A stretch of DNA of 64,000 nt from DSUN01 sp035527715 (GTDB taxonomy: Bacteria > Planctomycetota > PUPC01 > DSUN01), in assembly GCA_035527715.1 (NCBI GenBank), contig DATKZY010000021.1, positions 7,268 to 71,267 of the forward strand, given 5' to 3'. The position numbers and the translations under genes are program-made. A model generated the notes under the pieces. It was given only the letters and a program-made list of their open reading frames with translations, made no database searches and was not told where the DNA came from. Shown one piece after another: positions 1 to 8,800 of this stretch (the stretch's first letter is position 1; the number at the start of each line of letters is the position of its first letter).

Positions 1-1810
1 GTCGCCCGCGCCGGGGAGTGGCCAGTCGCTCTTCTTCTGGCCCGTAGCGAGGTCGAACGCGCGGACGAGATTCAGATCGGCGATGCCGACGAAAGCTGTC
101 GGCCCGATGACAGCGACGCCGGCGACGCCGCCCGGTGCCTTCTCGCCCGCGGCGAAGATGGGATAGCTGTCGGCGCCGTTGGCCATCTTCGCCCGCTCGC
201 ACGAGGCCGTGAGGCGGATGAGCTTCGTCCCCTCGCCCTTGCCCACCGCGCCGATGAAGCCGTCCTCTTCTATTGTGGGCGGGGCCTCCGTGCCCCGCGT
301 CTTCTCCCTTTCCCCTTCGCGGGGGACAGAGCCCCCGCCCACAAGGGCCAGGCCCCCGGTGAAATCCTTCTCGGCGAAGTTCGCGGCGAAGACCGGCTGG
401 CCGGACGATGAGTAGCGCCGTAGCGGATAGCCCGCCTCGTCGTAGATTGTGGTGATCACGAAGCCGCCGTCGGGCAGGGCCACCACGCGGTCGGCGTTGT
501 CGCAGTTGTACGCCCCCATCGCGGCTCCATTGTCGCCCATCGCCCCATCGTCCACGATCCGCACGTCGTGGCTCACGCTCCGCACCTCGTACTCGCCGGC
601 GGGCGCGGGCTGCCCGAGGTCATCCAGCCCATCCCAGTACAGGTCGGTCACGCCGACTGCATCGGCCAGCAGCGTCCGCACGAGCGAGCCATCGGCCCGA
701 TAGACGCCGGCGCTCCGCCGCGGGCCTTCACCCTTCAGCGTAGCGATCTTGCGCCACCCCGCTGTAAGTCGTGGATCAGGGTAGTCGAATGCTCCGGGGC
801 TCGTCCTATGCAGGTCGTGGGTGCGGAACGCCTTGCCGTCACGGTCGCGCGCTGGCCAGTCGGTGATCTGAAGACCAACGTGCATCCCCGGCAGCCCGCC
901 GCTCCAGGCCACGGTGGGGTCAATGTGCAGGTCACCCGAGGTCGCGTCAACGAAGCTGGGTGCCATATGAATGCTGTTGCGGTCGTTTCCCGACGCTGTG
1001 TGCCACTCATAGGGATTAGCGATAACGGGTACGGCGCCCCACGGCCCCGTTGTGCTGCTGATGACGTTCAGGTCGCTCTCCCAGCCACATACGGGGCCCT
1101 CATTGGGGAAGAAGCGGGCTGACGCGGAGACTCCATCGGCAACGAAGTTCGTATTGTTTGCCGTAAAGATCGAGTTGCGCAGGCAACCATCCCCACAGGC
1201 GAGCAGAAGTAGCCCGGCAGTGGCAGAACCGACAACCGTGACATGCTCGATGAGCGCATCCTTAGCCCCACGAAGCGCCACGCCGATGCCACAGCGCCAG
1301 AAGACGCAGCTACGCACGGTTAGGCCCTCGCCGCCCTCCGCTGCAAGGCTGAGCGAGAGGCTGTCGAACGTGCAGCGCTCGACCAGCGCGTGGAGGCATT
1401 TCTCCACCCTAAGCCCCTGCCCGCCGCCACGGAACGTGAGGCCCGAGACCACCACCCATCGCAGCCGGTAGAGGTATAGCGCCGGCTCCATCGGGTTGGC
1501 CGGCTCGAGGACGACAGGCCCGGGTTTGTCGCCCGTGAGCTTGCCGCTTTCGTCGCCCGTGATGGCCATCGGCGTGCCGTCGGCGGCGAAGCGCTCGGCC
1601 AGGAGCGCGGCGCAGCGATAGGTGCCCGGGCCGATGACGATGGAATCGCCGTGGTTCACCGCCTGCACGGCTCGCAGCACCGAGGCGAACGCGGTCTTCG
1701 GCGTCTTGCCGTCGGCCTGGTCGTTGCCGGTCTGGCGGACGAACCAGGTGTCGGCGAGGGCCGAGGAGGCGGACAGAAGGACGATAGTGCATCGCAGTGC
1801 GGTTCTCATG
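1..1810 (-). CDS. Secreted right-handed beta-helix protein with FlgD-like Ig module, C-terminus beyond window
   Basis: An open frame runs without a stop from an ATG at 1810 off the left edge, so the C-terminus is missing. The N-terminus (MRTALRCTIVLLSASSALA) is a signal peptide. Next comes a pectate-lyase-like start (FVRQTGNDQADGKTPKTAFA, then GDSIVIGPGTY) typical of parallel beta-helix proteins, over about residues 20-330. A FlgD-type Ig motif follows (VRTLLADAVGVTDLYWDGLD), with the start of a propeller-like region. It is probably exported and polysaccharide-related, but its substrate is unknown. Two inverted copies of the 27-bp GGCGGGGC palindrome lie in frame and encode VGGGSVPRE and a reverse-strand peptide. 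It resembles the other giant secreted proteins on this strand up to 19 kb. Confidence 0.8.
274..343. repeat. Two inverted copies of 27-bp in-frame palindrome
   Basis: Copies at 274-300 and 318-343 face each other inside the beta-helix gene. Each is itself a palindrome (GCGGGGC, 6-nt centre, GCCCCGC). Read with the gene they give VGGGSVPR and RGTEAPPT and keep the frame open. Confidence 0.8.
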
Positions 1811-1851
1811 TGGGCGGTCCTCACGTAAGGCGGCCCGAGGCCGCGACTGGA

Positions 1852-1918
1852 GGGGATGATTGGATGGCTGGATGAATGGATGATTGCCTGACACCCATCC
1901 ACCCATCCATTCATCCCC
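1852..1918. repeat. 67-bp hairpin repeat, copy A
   Basis: This hairpin is built from GGATG(A/G) units on one arm and CATCC units on the other. Its reverse complement matches 52131-52197 at 63 of 67 positions. It lies about 40 bp upstream of the start of the beta-helix gene. Confidence 0.85.
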
Positions 1919-2198
1919 GCCGAACCGCGCGCGAGGCGCACGGGGCACTGGCGAAGTGACCAGAGGCGGGCCGACGCATGGTAGCCGACCGGGCGGGGGC
2001 CGTCAAGCCCGGCGCGCGGCGATTGGGGCCAAAGCGTATGTAAGCGGACATTTGGCAGTACAGAAAGATTTTCTTGCGTCGAGCACTCCAGGCCGAAGTG
2101 TTGTAATCCCAACCTCCTGCGACCCAGCCCGTCGCCATAAGCCCCGGAGCTACTGGCGAGTCGTCGGACGCGATGCGTAGATCAGGGTGGAGGGGAAG

Positions 2199-2286
2199 AA
2201 GGGACGAGAGGGACCACAGGGACCCAAGGGACCGATACCCGGGCAGCCTTGTGTCCCTTTTGTCCCTTAGGTCCCTGTGGTCCCTT
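2199..2286. repeat. Hairpin made of GGGAC-type tandem repeats
   Basis: The left arm (2199-2232) repeats AGGGAC-like units of 8-9 bp. The right arm (2252-2286) carries the complementary GTCCCTT units. It belongs to the same architectural class as the hairpins at 25436, 37838 and 49390. Confidence 0.75.
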
Positions 2287-2594
2287 GCTCTTTGCCAATC
2301 CAGCCCCCCTTGGGGCGATAGACTACGCACGGGAGACTGCCCCGCCCGGAGATGGGGCATTGTTCCGTGGTACGAGCGGCGCTCGGAGGGCGACGAAGAA
2401 GGCCCCTATCCCAAGGCTGAAGAAGTCGCCCCGCCGGGTTGGAAGAAACCCGGTCGAGAGGCCGATGCCTGGCCGGCAGGCAGGACGTCCCTCGATTCGA
2501 GCGAGGCTCGGAGGCGGCCGGCGAGCGGCATAGCCAACTCCGCCGCGTCGGGCCGCTGCGCCTGTTCTTTGACAATTCGGTTTGGCCCTGCTCT

Positions 2595-2627
2595 AACCTC
2601 CCGCAGGTTTGAAACCTGCGGGAGGTT
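2595..2627. terminator. 33-nt palindrome, possible terminator
   Basis: Two perfect 16-bp arms (AACCTCCCGCAGGTTT and its complement) flank a single G. It sits about 75 bp downstream of the stop of the 2701-6615 gene and would form a very stable hairpin. No U-tract follows, so it may be a dispersed palindrome rather than a true terminator. Confidence 0.5.
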
Positions 2628-2700
2628 GGGGCGGGGACGTTGCCGCATCGCAAGGTGCGGGGGGGATAGTGCGCCCAGAGCGCGGGACGCAGGGCTGCCC

Positions 2701-5700
2701 CTACGGCTTGAAGATCAGCTCGCCCCAGTTGCGGGGTTCGAGCTTGAGCTCGAAGACCTCGTCGTTGACGATGCCGGTGGCCTGGTTGCTCCAGTGGGTG
2801 CGCAGGACGGTGTCCTTGCCCGCGGCGTCGCCGTGGGTGACGCCGAAGTCGCCGCGGAGGACCAGTCCATCGGTCGGCTTGATGCCGAGCGCGGCCAGGG
2901 GAATCGCCGCTTCGACGGCGTAGCCCTTCTTGTCGCGGTGGACGGTGACGGTGATCTGGACGCGGGGCACAGAGGCCCCGCCCACAGGGAGGACGGTGAC
3001 GCTCTCGACGGTGTAGCCGTCGCGGACGACGCCCGAGTAGAACTTCTTGGGCGTCTTCTCGGCGGACTTCGGGCGGAAGAGGACGGCGGTGGGCGCGCCC
3101 TTGAAGGGGCCGATCGAGAGGCGCAGGTCGCCGAGAGCCGCCTCGCCCCGCTTCGGGTCGGCCTTGGGGTCGGTGCCGAGCTGGAAGTCCACCGTGTCGC
3201 CGCCGGCGTAGAGGAACTCGGGGGCCTCGGCGCCGTTGACCCACGGTGTCGCGTCCTTCACGTCCCACGCGAGATAGAGATTCGCGTCGTCCCAGGCCGC
3301 GGCGGTGCGGACCGCTGCGTCGTCCTGCTTCTTGTAGCTGATGATTTGGGCGTCCTTGAAGTCTCTGCCAACGTCGCCGGTGAACGTGGGCGTGAGCTTC
3401 TTGACGGTGAGCCGCCGGGTGCCGACGGCTTCCTGGAGGTATTTCTCGCGGAGGACGCGCGCCTGGGCGACCTCTTTCTCGGTGATGGCGATGCGTCGGT
3501 CGTCCTTGCGGCCGAGGAGGCCGAGCACGCCGCCGCGGCGGTCGGCTTCGAGGCGCTTTACCGCGTCGAGGCCGACGACCTTGATGTTCCAGAAGCCGGT
3601 CTTGCCGGCCTGGAGGTAGAGCTGGCCGTCGGGCGTGGCCGCGATGGAGCCGCCGAAGTCCTCGCCGCCCATGCCGGGCGGCACGTTGTCGAGGATGGCC
3701 CCCGGCACGGCCTGGTCGGGGAAGGCCATCTTCATCGGGTCGCCCTGGAAGAGCCTGGTGAGGTAATAGCCCTCGCCCGTGAGGAGGTGCCATTCGCCCA
3801 CGTTGGTGGCGATGACCCAGACGTTGCCGATGGGCTCGGGGAGCTTCGCGGCGCCGCAGGGGCCGTACGAACCGCGAATCATGCCGACCTCGGGCGGCAC
3901 GGCGCGATGGCTGCCGTGGACGCCGACGAAGTTGTCGGGGTACCGCCAGGTCACCTTGCCCTTGGCGATGTCGGCGCACTGGAACCAGCTCATGTCCACG
4001 CCGTAGTCGCCGCCCTTGAGCACGAGCGTGCCGTCGGCCGAGCCGAGGCCGGCAAGGGGCATCTTGGTGGGCTTGGCGAGGTCGTATCTCGGCGCGCCGC
4101 AGGCGGTGAAGCCGGCGACCCTGAACTGGGCGTCGCCGCTGTAGAGCGTGAGGTCGGGCGTGACGCTCATGTACCAGCCGCTGAAGCGCATCTCGCCGGG
4201 CGCGCCGCTCAGCTCGTCGGGCTGGCGCTCGCCGTCGCCGTTGGCGTCGGCCCACACCATCGTCATCGCGGCGTCGGCCTTCTTGCCGTGGGCGGTGAGG
4301 GGGATTTCGGCGCCGTCCTTGTCGGCGTAGTAGACGACGGTGCGGAGGCGATAGTCGGCGTCGCCCAGCCGCTCGTAGATCTTGAGCGGCCCGACGTTGC
4401 CCATCCAGTTGGCGGCGAGGGCGAGGTAGAGCCGCCTGTTGGCGCCGATGGCGAAGCGGGCGTTGCTCACGCCGTCGCGGGTGATCGTGCCGAGACAGGT
4501 GTCGCGGCCGGTCTTGGGGTCAATGCGCCACTCGCACGAGTGGCCGACCATCACGCAGGGGTCAAGCGGGTTGATGGCGCCGCCGAGGGCGCCGTAGGCG
4601 GTGGGGCCGAAGAACTCCCTGACGAGCTGTCCCGTCTCGGTGTTCCACACGCTGACGCGCTTGGGCTTGTCGTCGGCCTCCATCGCCCAGAGCTGGCCCT
4701 TGGCGTCCACGGTGAGGGCGTTGACGAAACGCAGGCCGTCGGGCTGCCAGGGGCCGAGGAGTGCTCGCCCGCCCTTGCGGCCGATCGTCTTCAGCAGCTT
4801 GCCGTCGGAGCCGTAGACGAGCACCTGGTTGTCGGGGTCGCGGACGCCGACGTAGACGTTCCCCTTGGGATCGAGGGCGATGGCGTGGGCGCTTTCGAGC
4901 CCTTCGACGAAGGGCTTGGCCTCGCCGCTCTGCGGGTTCACGGCCAGCGCGGCCTTCCAGCCGGAGATGACGAAGAGCTTGTCGCCGGCCGCTTCGATGT
5001 CAACGGGGGCGGGCACGGCGAGTTTCTTGAGGAGCTTGCCGGTCTTGCCGTCGAGGACGAGCACGGCGTCGCGCTTGGTGAAGCCGACGTAGACCTTGCC
5101 GTCGCGGGCGTGGAGGCAGTTGGCCCGCTCCTTCTCGTCGAGCTTGACGCCGACGAGGGGCCGCACGTCAAGGTCGGTCGAGCCGCTTCCCGCCCAGTCG
5201 GTGAAGCCGCCCGTCTTGGCGTCGGCGCGGAAGAGCCTGCCATCCCAGTTCATCGCGTAGACCGTGCCGCCGTCCACCGTGACCATCTCGGCGCCCGACA
5301 TGCCGCCGCGGCTGAGGCGCCACTGGACGTTGCCCGCCAGGTCGCAGGCGACGAGGGCCTTGCCGGCCTCGGCGCCGCTCCAGCCGAGGTAGACCTTTTC
5401 CTTGTCGGCGTCGCAGGCGTAGGGGAGGCCGTGGTCGCCGCCCCAGTTGGTCTTGCCGCTCGGGCCGTCCCAGGGGGCAGAGCCGCCGTTGCACGCCCAG
5501 CCCACGAGGCGCAGGCCGATGCCCTTGTGCCACAGCGCGTCCCACGTGTAGGTGGCGGGGGCCACGGGCTGGCCGGGCTGCCGCCAGTTGGGGGTCGTCA
5601 ACCCGTCCCATTTGACCGTGTGCTTGCCCCTCGTGCGGAACTCGGCGTTGAGAAGCTGGCGGACGACGAGGCCATCCTTGTCGCGGATGTTGAGCGAGAT

Positions 5701-6615
5701 ATAGCCGTCCTCGGGCATCGTGAAGGCGATGGTCTCGAAGCCCTGAAGCTCCTTCGTGCGAATCAGCCCCGTCCAGTCCACGACCGGCAGGCCCTTCTCC
5801 ATCGCGGTCTTGAACTCGCGGCCGTCGGCGAGGCGGAGCTTGCGGGGCGGCACGTTGCCCTTCGCCTCGAGGGTGCCCGTGCCCCAGCACTGGCTCGACA
5901 TGAAGGTGAACACGCGGTCGGGCACGACGCCCGCCTTGAAGATGTCCTTGATCGTGATGCGGAAGCGGGCCTCGGTGCAGAAGTTGGGCTCGAGGGTCAC
6001 GCCGATCTCGTCGCCGGCCTTGGGAATGTGGGCGGGGCGTCCCTGCCCCGCGTCCTTGCACAGCAGCTTCCAGGGGATGGAGATCTCCTGGACGTAGCCC
6101 TTGCCGTCGGCGTTCTTCGCGAACACCTGGACGGCGCCCTGGGCCTGGGCGTCCTTCATTCCGCCCTCGTTGAACTTCTTGCCGTAGGCGAGGTCAACGA
6201 CGTCAATCCCGTCGCGGTCGAGCCAGGCGGTGACGTGGGTCGTGCGCTCCTTGTCGCGGTCGCCGGGGGCGGTGACGAGGCGGGTCTGAAGGCAGTCGCC
6301 TGCGAAGCCGTAGTCGCCGCGCGAGCTGCCGGGGTTGTTCATCGGCGTCTCGTCAACCCAGCGGGCGAGGAGATAGAGGTTATCGGCGTCGTACATCAGG
6401 TGGAACCAGCAGGCGAGCTTGTCGCGCAGGTTCTCGGCGTCGCCGCAGGCGAAGACCCCGCCTGAGAGGTCCCAGTCGTCGGCCTTCCCGTCCACGACCA
6501 CCTTCCCCGGCGCGGGCAGCACCTGGATGCCGAGGTTTTCGGTTTCGGTGGCCTGGCCACTGCCCGTGGCGAGAACGCAGGCGGCAACAATGCAGGCGAG
6601 GCTTGCGTGCTTCAT
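2701..6615 (-). CDS. Giant secreted beta-propeller protein with N- and C-terminal CBM9-like domains
   Basis: This protein has 1304 residues. The ATG at 6615 was chosen over upstream starts because it follows AAGGAAC and opens a signal peptide (MKHASLACIVAACVLATGSG). Residues about 30-270 resemble a CBM9-like carbohydrate-binding domain (VDGKADDWDLSG, DADNLYLLARW). A FlgD-like Ig strand comes near 300-345 (VRQLLNAEFRTRGKHTVKWD), then a long NHL/PQQ-like propeller region. A second CBM9-like domain ends in NWGELIFKP. It is paralogous to 8801-12637 and 14473-19161, which share the layout and the C-terminal (N/R)NWG or NLWG motif. It probably binds or processes polysaccharide outside the cytoplasm. 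No catalytic motif is recognised. Two copies of the 27-bp palindrome lie inside it, at 2961 and 6027. Confidence 0.85.
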   Translation of the reverse strand: MKHASLACIVAACVLATGSGQATETENLGIQVLPAPGKVVVDGKADDWDLSGGVFACGDAENLRDKLACWFHLMYDADNLYLLARWVDETPMNNPGSSRGDYGFAGDCLQTRLVTAPGDRDKERTTHVTAWLDRDGIDVVDLAYGKKFNEGGMKDAQAQGAVQVFAKNADGKGYVQEISIPWKLLCKDAGQGRPAHIPKAGDEIGVTLEPNFCTEARFRITIKDIFKAGVVPDRVFTFMSSQCWGTGTLEAKGNVPPRKLRLADGREFKTAMEKGLPVVDWTGLIRTKELQGFETIAFTMPEDGYISLNIRDKDGLVVRQLLNAEFRTRGKHTVKWDGLTTPNWRQPGQPVAPATYTWDALWHKGIGLRLVGWACNGGSAPWDGPSGKTNWGGDHGLPYACDADKEKVYLGWSGAEAGKALVACDLAGNVQWRLSRGGMSGAEMVTVDGGTVYAMNWDGRLFRADAKTGGFTDWAGSGSTDLDVRPLVGVKLDEKERANCLHARDGKVYVGFTKRDAVLVLDGKTGKLLKKLAVPAPVDIEAAGDKLFVISGWKAALAVNPQSGEAKPFVEGLESAHAIALDPKGNVYVGVRDPDNQVLVYGSDGKLLKTIGRKGGRALLGPWQPDGLRFVNALTVDAKGQLWAMEADDKPKRVSVWNTETGQLVREFFGPTAYGALGGAINPLDPCVMVGHSCEWRIDPKTGRDTCLGTITRDGVSNARFAIGANRRLYLALAANWMGNVGPLKIYERLGDADYRLRTVVYYADKDGAEIPLTAHGKKADAAMTMVWADANGDGERQPDELSGAPGEMRFSGWYMSVTPDLTLYSGDAQFRVAGFTACGAPRYDLAKPTKMPLAGLGSADGTLVLKGGDYGVDMSWFQCADIAKGKVTWRYPDNFVGVHGSHRAVPPEVGMIRGSYGPCGAAKLPEPIGNVWVIATNVGEWHLLTGEGYYLTRLFQGDPMKMAFPDQAVPGAILDNVPPGMGGEDFGGSIAATPDGQLYLQAGKTGFWNIKVVGLDAVKRLEADRRGGVLGLLGRKDDRRIAITEKEVAQARVLREKYLQEAVGTRRLTVKKLTPTFTGDVGRDFKDAQIISYKKQDDAAVRTAAAWDDANLYLAWDVKDATPWVNGAEAPEFLYAGGDTVDFQLGTDPKADPKRGEAALGDLRLSIGPFKGAPTAVLFRPKSAEKTPKKFYSGVVRDGYTVESVTVLPVGGASVPRVQITVTVHRDKKGYAVEAAIPLAALGIKPTDGLVLRGDFGVTHGDAAGKDTVLRTHWSNQATGIVNDEVFELKLEPRNWGELIFKP
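2961..2986. repeat. 27-bp palindrome, in frame (VGGASVPRV)
   Basis: This GCGGGGC...GCCCCGC palindrome lies inside the C-terminal CBM9-like domain near residue 1210. On the gene strand it reads VGGASVPRV between two beta-strand-like segments. Confidence 0.8.
6027..6053. repeat. 27-bp palindrome, in frame, reverse orientation (DAGQGRPAH)
   Basis: The same palindrome in the opposite orientation is read as DAGQGRPAH, just after the IPWKLL motif of the N-terminal CBM9-like domain. A copy at 8989-9015 occupies the equivalent loop of a paralogous domain. Confidence 0.75.
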
Positions 6616-6638
6616 CAAAAGTTCCTTGCTAAGGGGGC

Positions 6639-7665
6639 TCACTCGACCTGGTCGAGGAGCCCTCGGATTTCGTCCGGCGGCGGCAATTGGCCGCGCAATT
6701 CGCGGGGCAGCCGCGACACGATGCGATAGGACGCCACACCAATGGGCTTCGCGGAGTCGCGCAACGCGTACTCGACGATTGTGCGGTCCTTCGACTTGCA
6801 CAGGATGATGCCGATGGATGGCCCTTCGTCGGGCAGCCTCACGAGATCGTCGAGAGCCGCCAGGTAAAACTGCATCTTGCCGACGAACTCCGGCTCGAAC
6901 TCGCCTATCTTGAGGTCAACGGCAACCAGGCACCGCAGGCGGCGGTGGAAGAGGAGCAGGTCCACGAAGTACTCTTTGTCGGCTACCTCCAGTCGGAACT
7001 GCCCGCCGACGAAGGCAAAGTGCCCCCCCATTTCGCGCAGGAAGCCCTCCACCCGCGCGATGAGCGCCCGCTCGAGCTGCCGCTCGGAATGCTCCGCGCC
7101 CAACTCCAGGAAATCAAACGTGTACTCGTCCTTGACGGCCAGCTTCGCCTGGGCGCGGACGGCCGGCGTCAGGACGCGGTCGAAGTTCGTTTGGTTCAGC
7201 AGAGCCTTCTCGTACGACTGGTTCTCGATCTGGTGGATGAGGACGTTCTTGCTCCAGCCGAACTTGCGGGTCATTCGAAGGTAGAACTCGCGCTCCAGCG
7301 GGTCCTTGCAGCGCATCATAATCTCGACGTTCTTCGTCCAACTGATTTCTCTCACCAGTGGTGAGAGTTTTGGGGCATCTCGGTACTCCTCGTGGAACTG
7401 CTTCATTCGCCACAGGTTGGGAGCTGAGAATCCCCTGACGCCGGGGAGTTCTCGCCGCAGGTCGCGCGCCAGCCGCTGGACGATGGACCTGCCCCACGTG
7501 TCGCCCTTCTGCCGCTCCACGATCAGCCCGCCGATATCCCAAATAGAGGCCGATCAGCTCGCGGTTGACCGCGCGGAGCGCCTCGTACTGCGCGGCGCGG
7601 ACGCGTTCCTTGACCTGAACGAGCAGCCCCGCGTAGTCGTCGGGAAGGGCCTTGCCTCGCGTCAC
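6639..7665 (-). pseudogene. yhcG: YhcG-type DUF1016 PDDEXK nuclease, disrupted by a 1-nt frameshift
   Basis: The N-terminal part (from the GTG at 7665, preceded by GGAGGA: LPDDYAGLLVQVKERVRAAQ, VNRELIGLY) and the remainder (ERQKGDTWGRSIVQRLARDL to the stop at 6639) are both typical DUF1016 but lie in different frames. One extra A in the AAA at 7541-7543 (plus strand) breaks the frame. Removing it restores LYWDIGGLIVERQKG. The C-terminal half keeps the PDDEXK nuclease core (GQFRLEVADKEYFVDLLLFH, VAVDLKIGEF). The family is linked to restriction-like and mobile-DNA functions. It could be a pseudogene, an assembly error or a programmed frameshift. The next gene downstream starts 24 bp after it. 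Confidence 0.85.
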
Positions 7666-7699
7666 AGACACTCCTCCGTCCTCACTTCGGCACGCAGCC

Positions 7700-8725
7700 T
7701 CACGCGACGCTGGTCAGCCGGGCCTTCAGCGCCTCGAGCAGGCCGTCGGGCGGGTCGCAGGGGAGCTCGACGGGCTTGTGGCTCAGGGCGCTGGTGTAGA
7801 GGCCGAGGATGGCGTTGAACTGGGCGAGCGACCGCTCGAGACGGCACGGGTGCGGCTTGGCGGGGTCCCCGAGCCAGTCGAAGCAGGCCTCGGTGAGGCG
7901 CGCCTGGGCCAGGTCGTCCTCGATGCCGTAGTTGTGGGCGCCGCTCTCGTAGCCCGCGTCGTGCGTCTGCCGCTCCCAGGTCCACATCGTCCACTGCACG
8001 AAGCCCCCGGTGCCGTAGACCGAGATGCGCTTGTGGTGGTAGCGGCTCTCCTGCGTCGTGGCGAGCGGGGCGCACAGGCCGCAGACCATCATCGCGCTCA
8101 CGCCGTTGGCGAAGCGCAGGCTCGCGGCGGCCATCGCGGGCGCGGGCTGGCGCGAGGCCAGGTCCTCGGGTCCGCCCACCTGCCCGAAGACGCTCGCGAA
8201 CGGCTCGAAGCCGTTGTAGCTGTGGGCCAGCTCGAGCACGTGCACGCCCTGATCGAGCGGGGTCGAGCGGGCGCTGACGTCAACGAACCGCACGTCGCCG
8301 ATGCGGCCTTCGGCCACGTCGTGCTTGAGCGCGAGGTTGCGGGCGTGGAAGTGGAGCTGGGTGTTGACGGCGAACTTCGTGGGGCCGCGCTCGCCGAGGG
8401 CCTTGATCGCCCGCCAGTCCTCGCCCTGGAGGGCGATGGGCTTCTCGACGATGGCCACGGGCACCTTGTGCTCGACGGCGATCGTCATCAGCGGCACGCG
8501 CAGGCCGGGCACGGTGACGATGTGCAACAGGTCGGGCTTCTCGCGCTCGAGCATCTCGTGCGCGTCGCGGTAGCGGGTCGCGACGCCGAACTCGGTGCCG
8601 AAGTCGTTCAGCCGCTTCTCATCGAGGTCGCAGATGGCCGCGATCTTGCCGCGCCGCACGTCCTTGTAGGCCCTGGCGTGTCCTCTCGCTCTCGGCCCGC
8701 AGCCCAGAAACGCGCACTTGAACAT
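7700..8725 (-). CDS. Gfo/Idh/MocA family oxidoreductase
   Basis: This 341-residue protein starts at the ATG at 8725, preceded by CAGGAG. The N-terminal Rossmann fold (MFKCAFLGCGPRARGHARAY, then AAICDLDEKR) binds NAD(P). The EKPIAL motif carries the conserved lysine of the family, and the C-terminal alpha/beta domain follows. The family acts on sugars, inositol and related polyols. The exact substrate cannot be deduced. A similar but distinct family member lies at 24195-25352. Confidence 0.9.
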   Translation of the reverse strand: MFKCAFLGCGPRARGHARAYKDVRRGKIAAICDLDEKRLNDFGTEFGVATRYRDAHEMLEREKPDLLHIVTVPGLRVPLMTIAVEHKVPVAIVEKPIALQGEDWRAIKALGERGPTKFAVNTQLHFHARNLALKHDVAEGRIGDVRFVDVSARSTPLDQGVHVLELAHSYNGFEPFASVFGQVGGPEDLASRQPAPAMAAASLRFANGVSAMMVCGLCAPLATTQESRYHHKRISVYGTGGFVQWTMWTWERQTHDAGYESGAHNYGIEDDLAQARLTEACFDWLGDPAKPHPCRLERSLAQFNAILGLYTSALSHKPVELPCDPPDGLLEALKARLTSVA

Positions 8726-8800
8726 GGCTTGCTCCTGAGAGGGATGGTTTCGCGTCTGGTGGCGGGACTCTAATCGAATGGCCCGCCGCATGCAAGCAGA

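Larger units (their letters stand above)
1811..2700. other. Gene-free region rich in hairpin repeats
   Basis: There is no convincing gene in these 890 bases between two minus-strand genes. The region holds a 67-bp hairpin repeat (1852-1918), a GGGAC-repeat hairpin (2199-2286) and a 33-nt near-perfect palindrome (2595-2627). The palindrome lies just past the stop of the 2701-6615 gene and could act as its terminator. The rest shows no recognisable signal. Confidence 0.7.

Noticed and set aside
2570..2600. TTTGACAATTCGG as a promoter on the plus strand
   Set aside because: No -10 at proper spacing and no plus-strand gene follows.
2173..6465. Plus-strand open frame of 1430 codons
   Set aside because: Antisense to a gene with signal peptide and CBM9-like domains. 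The composition is that of a GC shadow.
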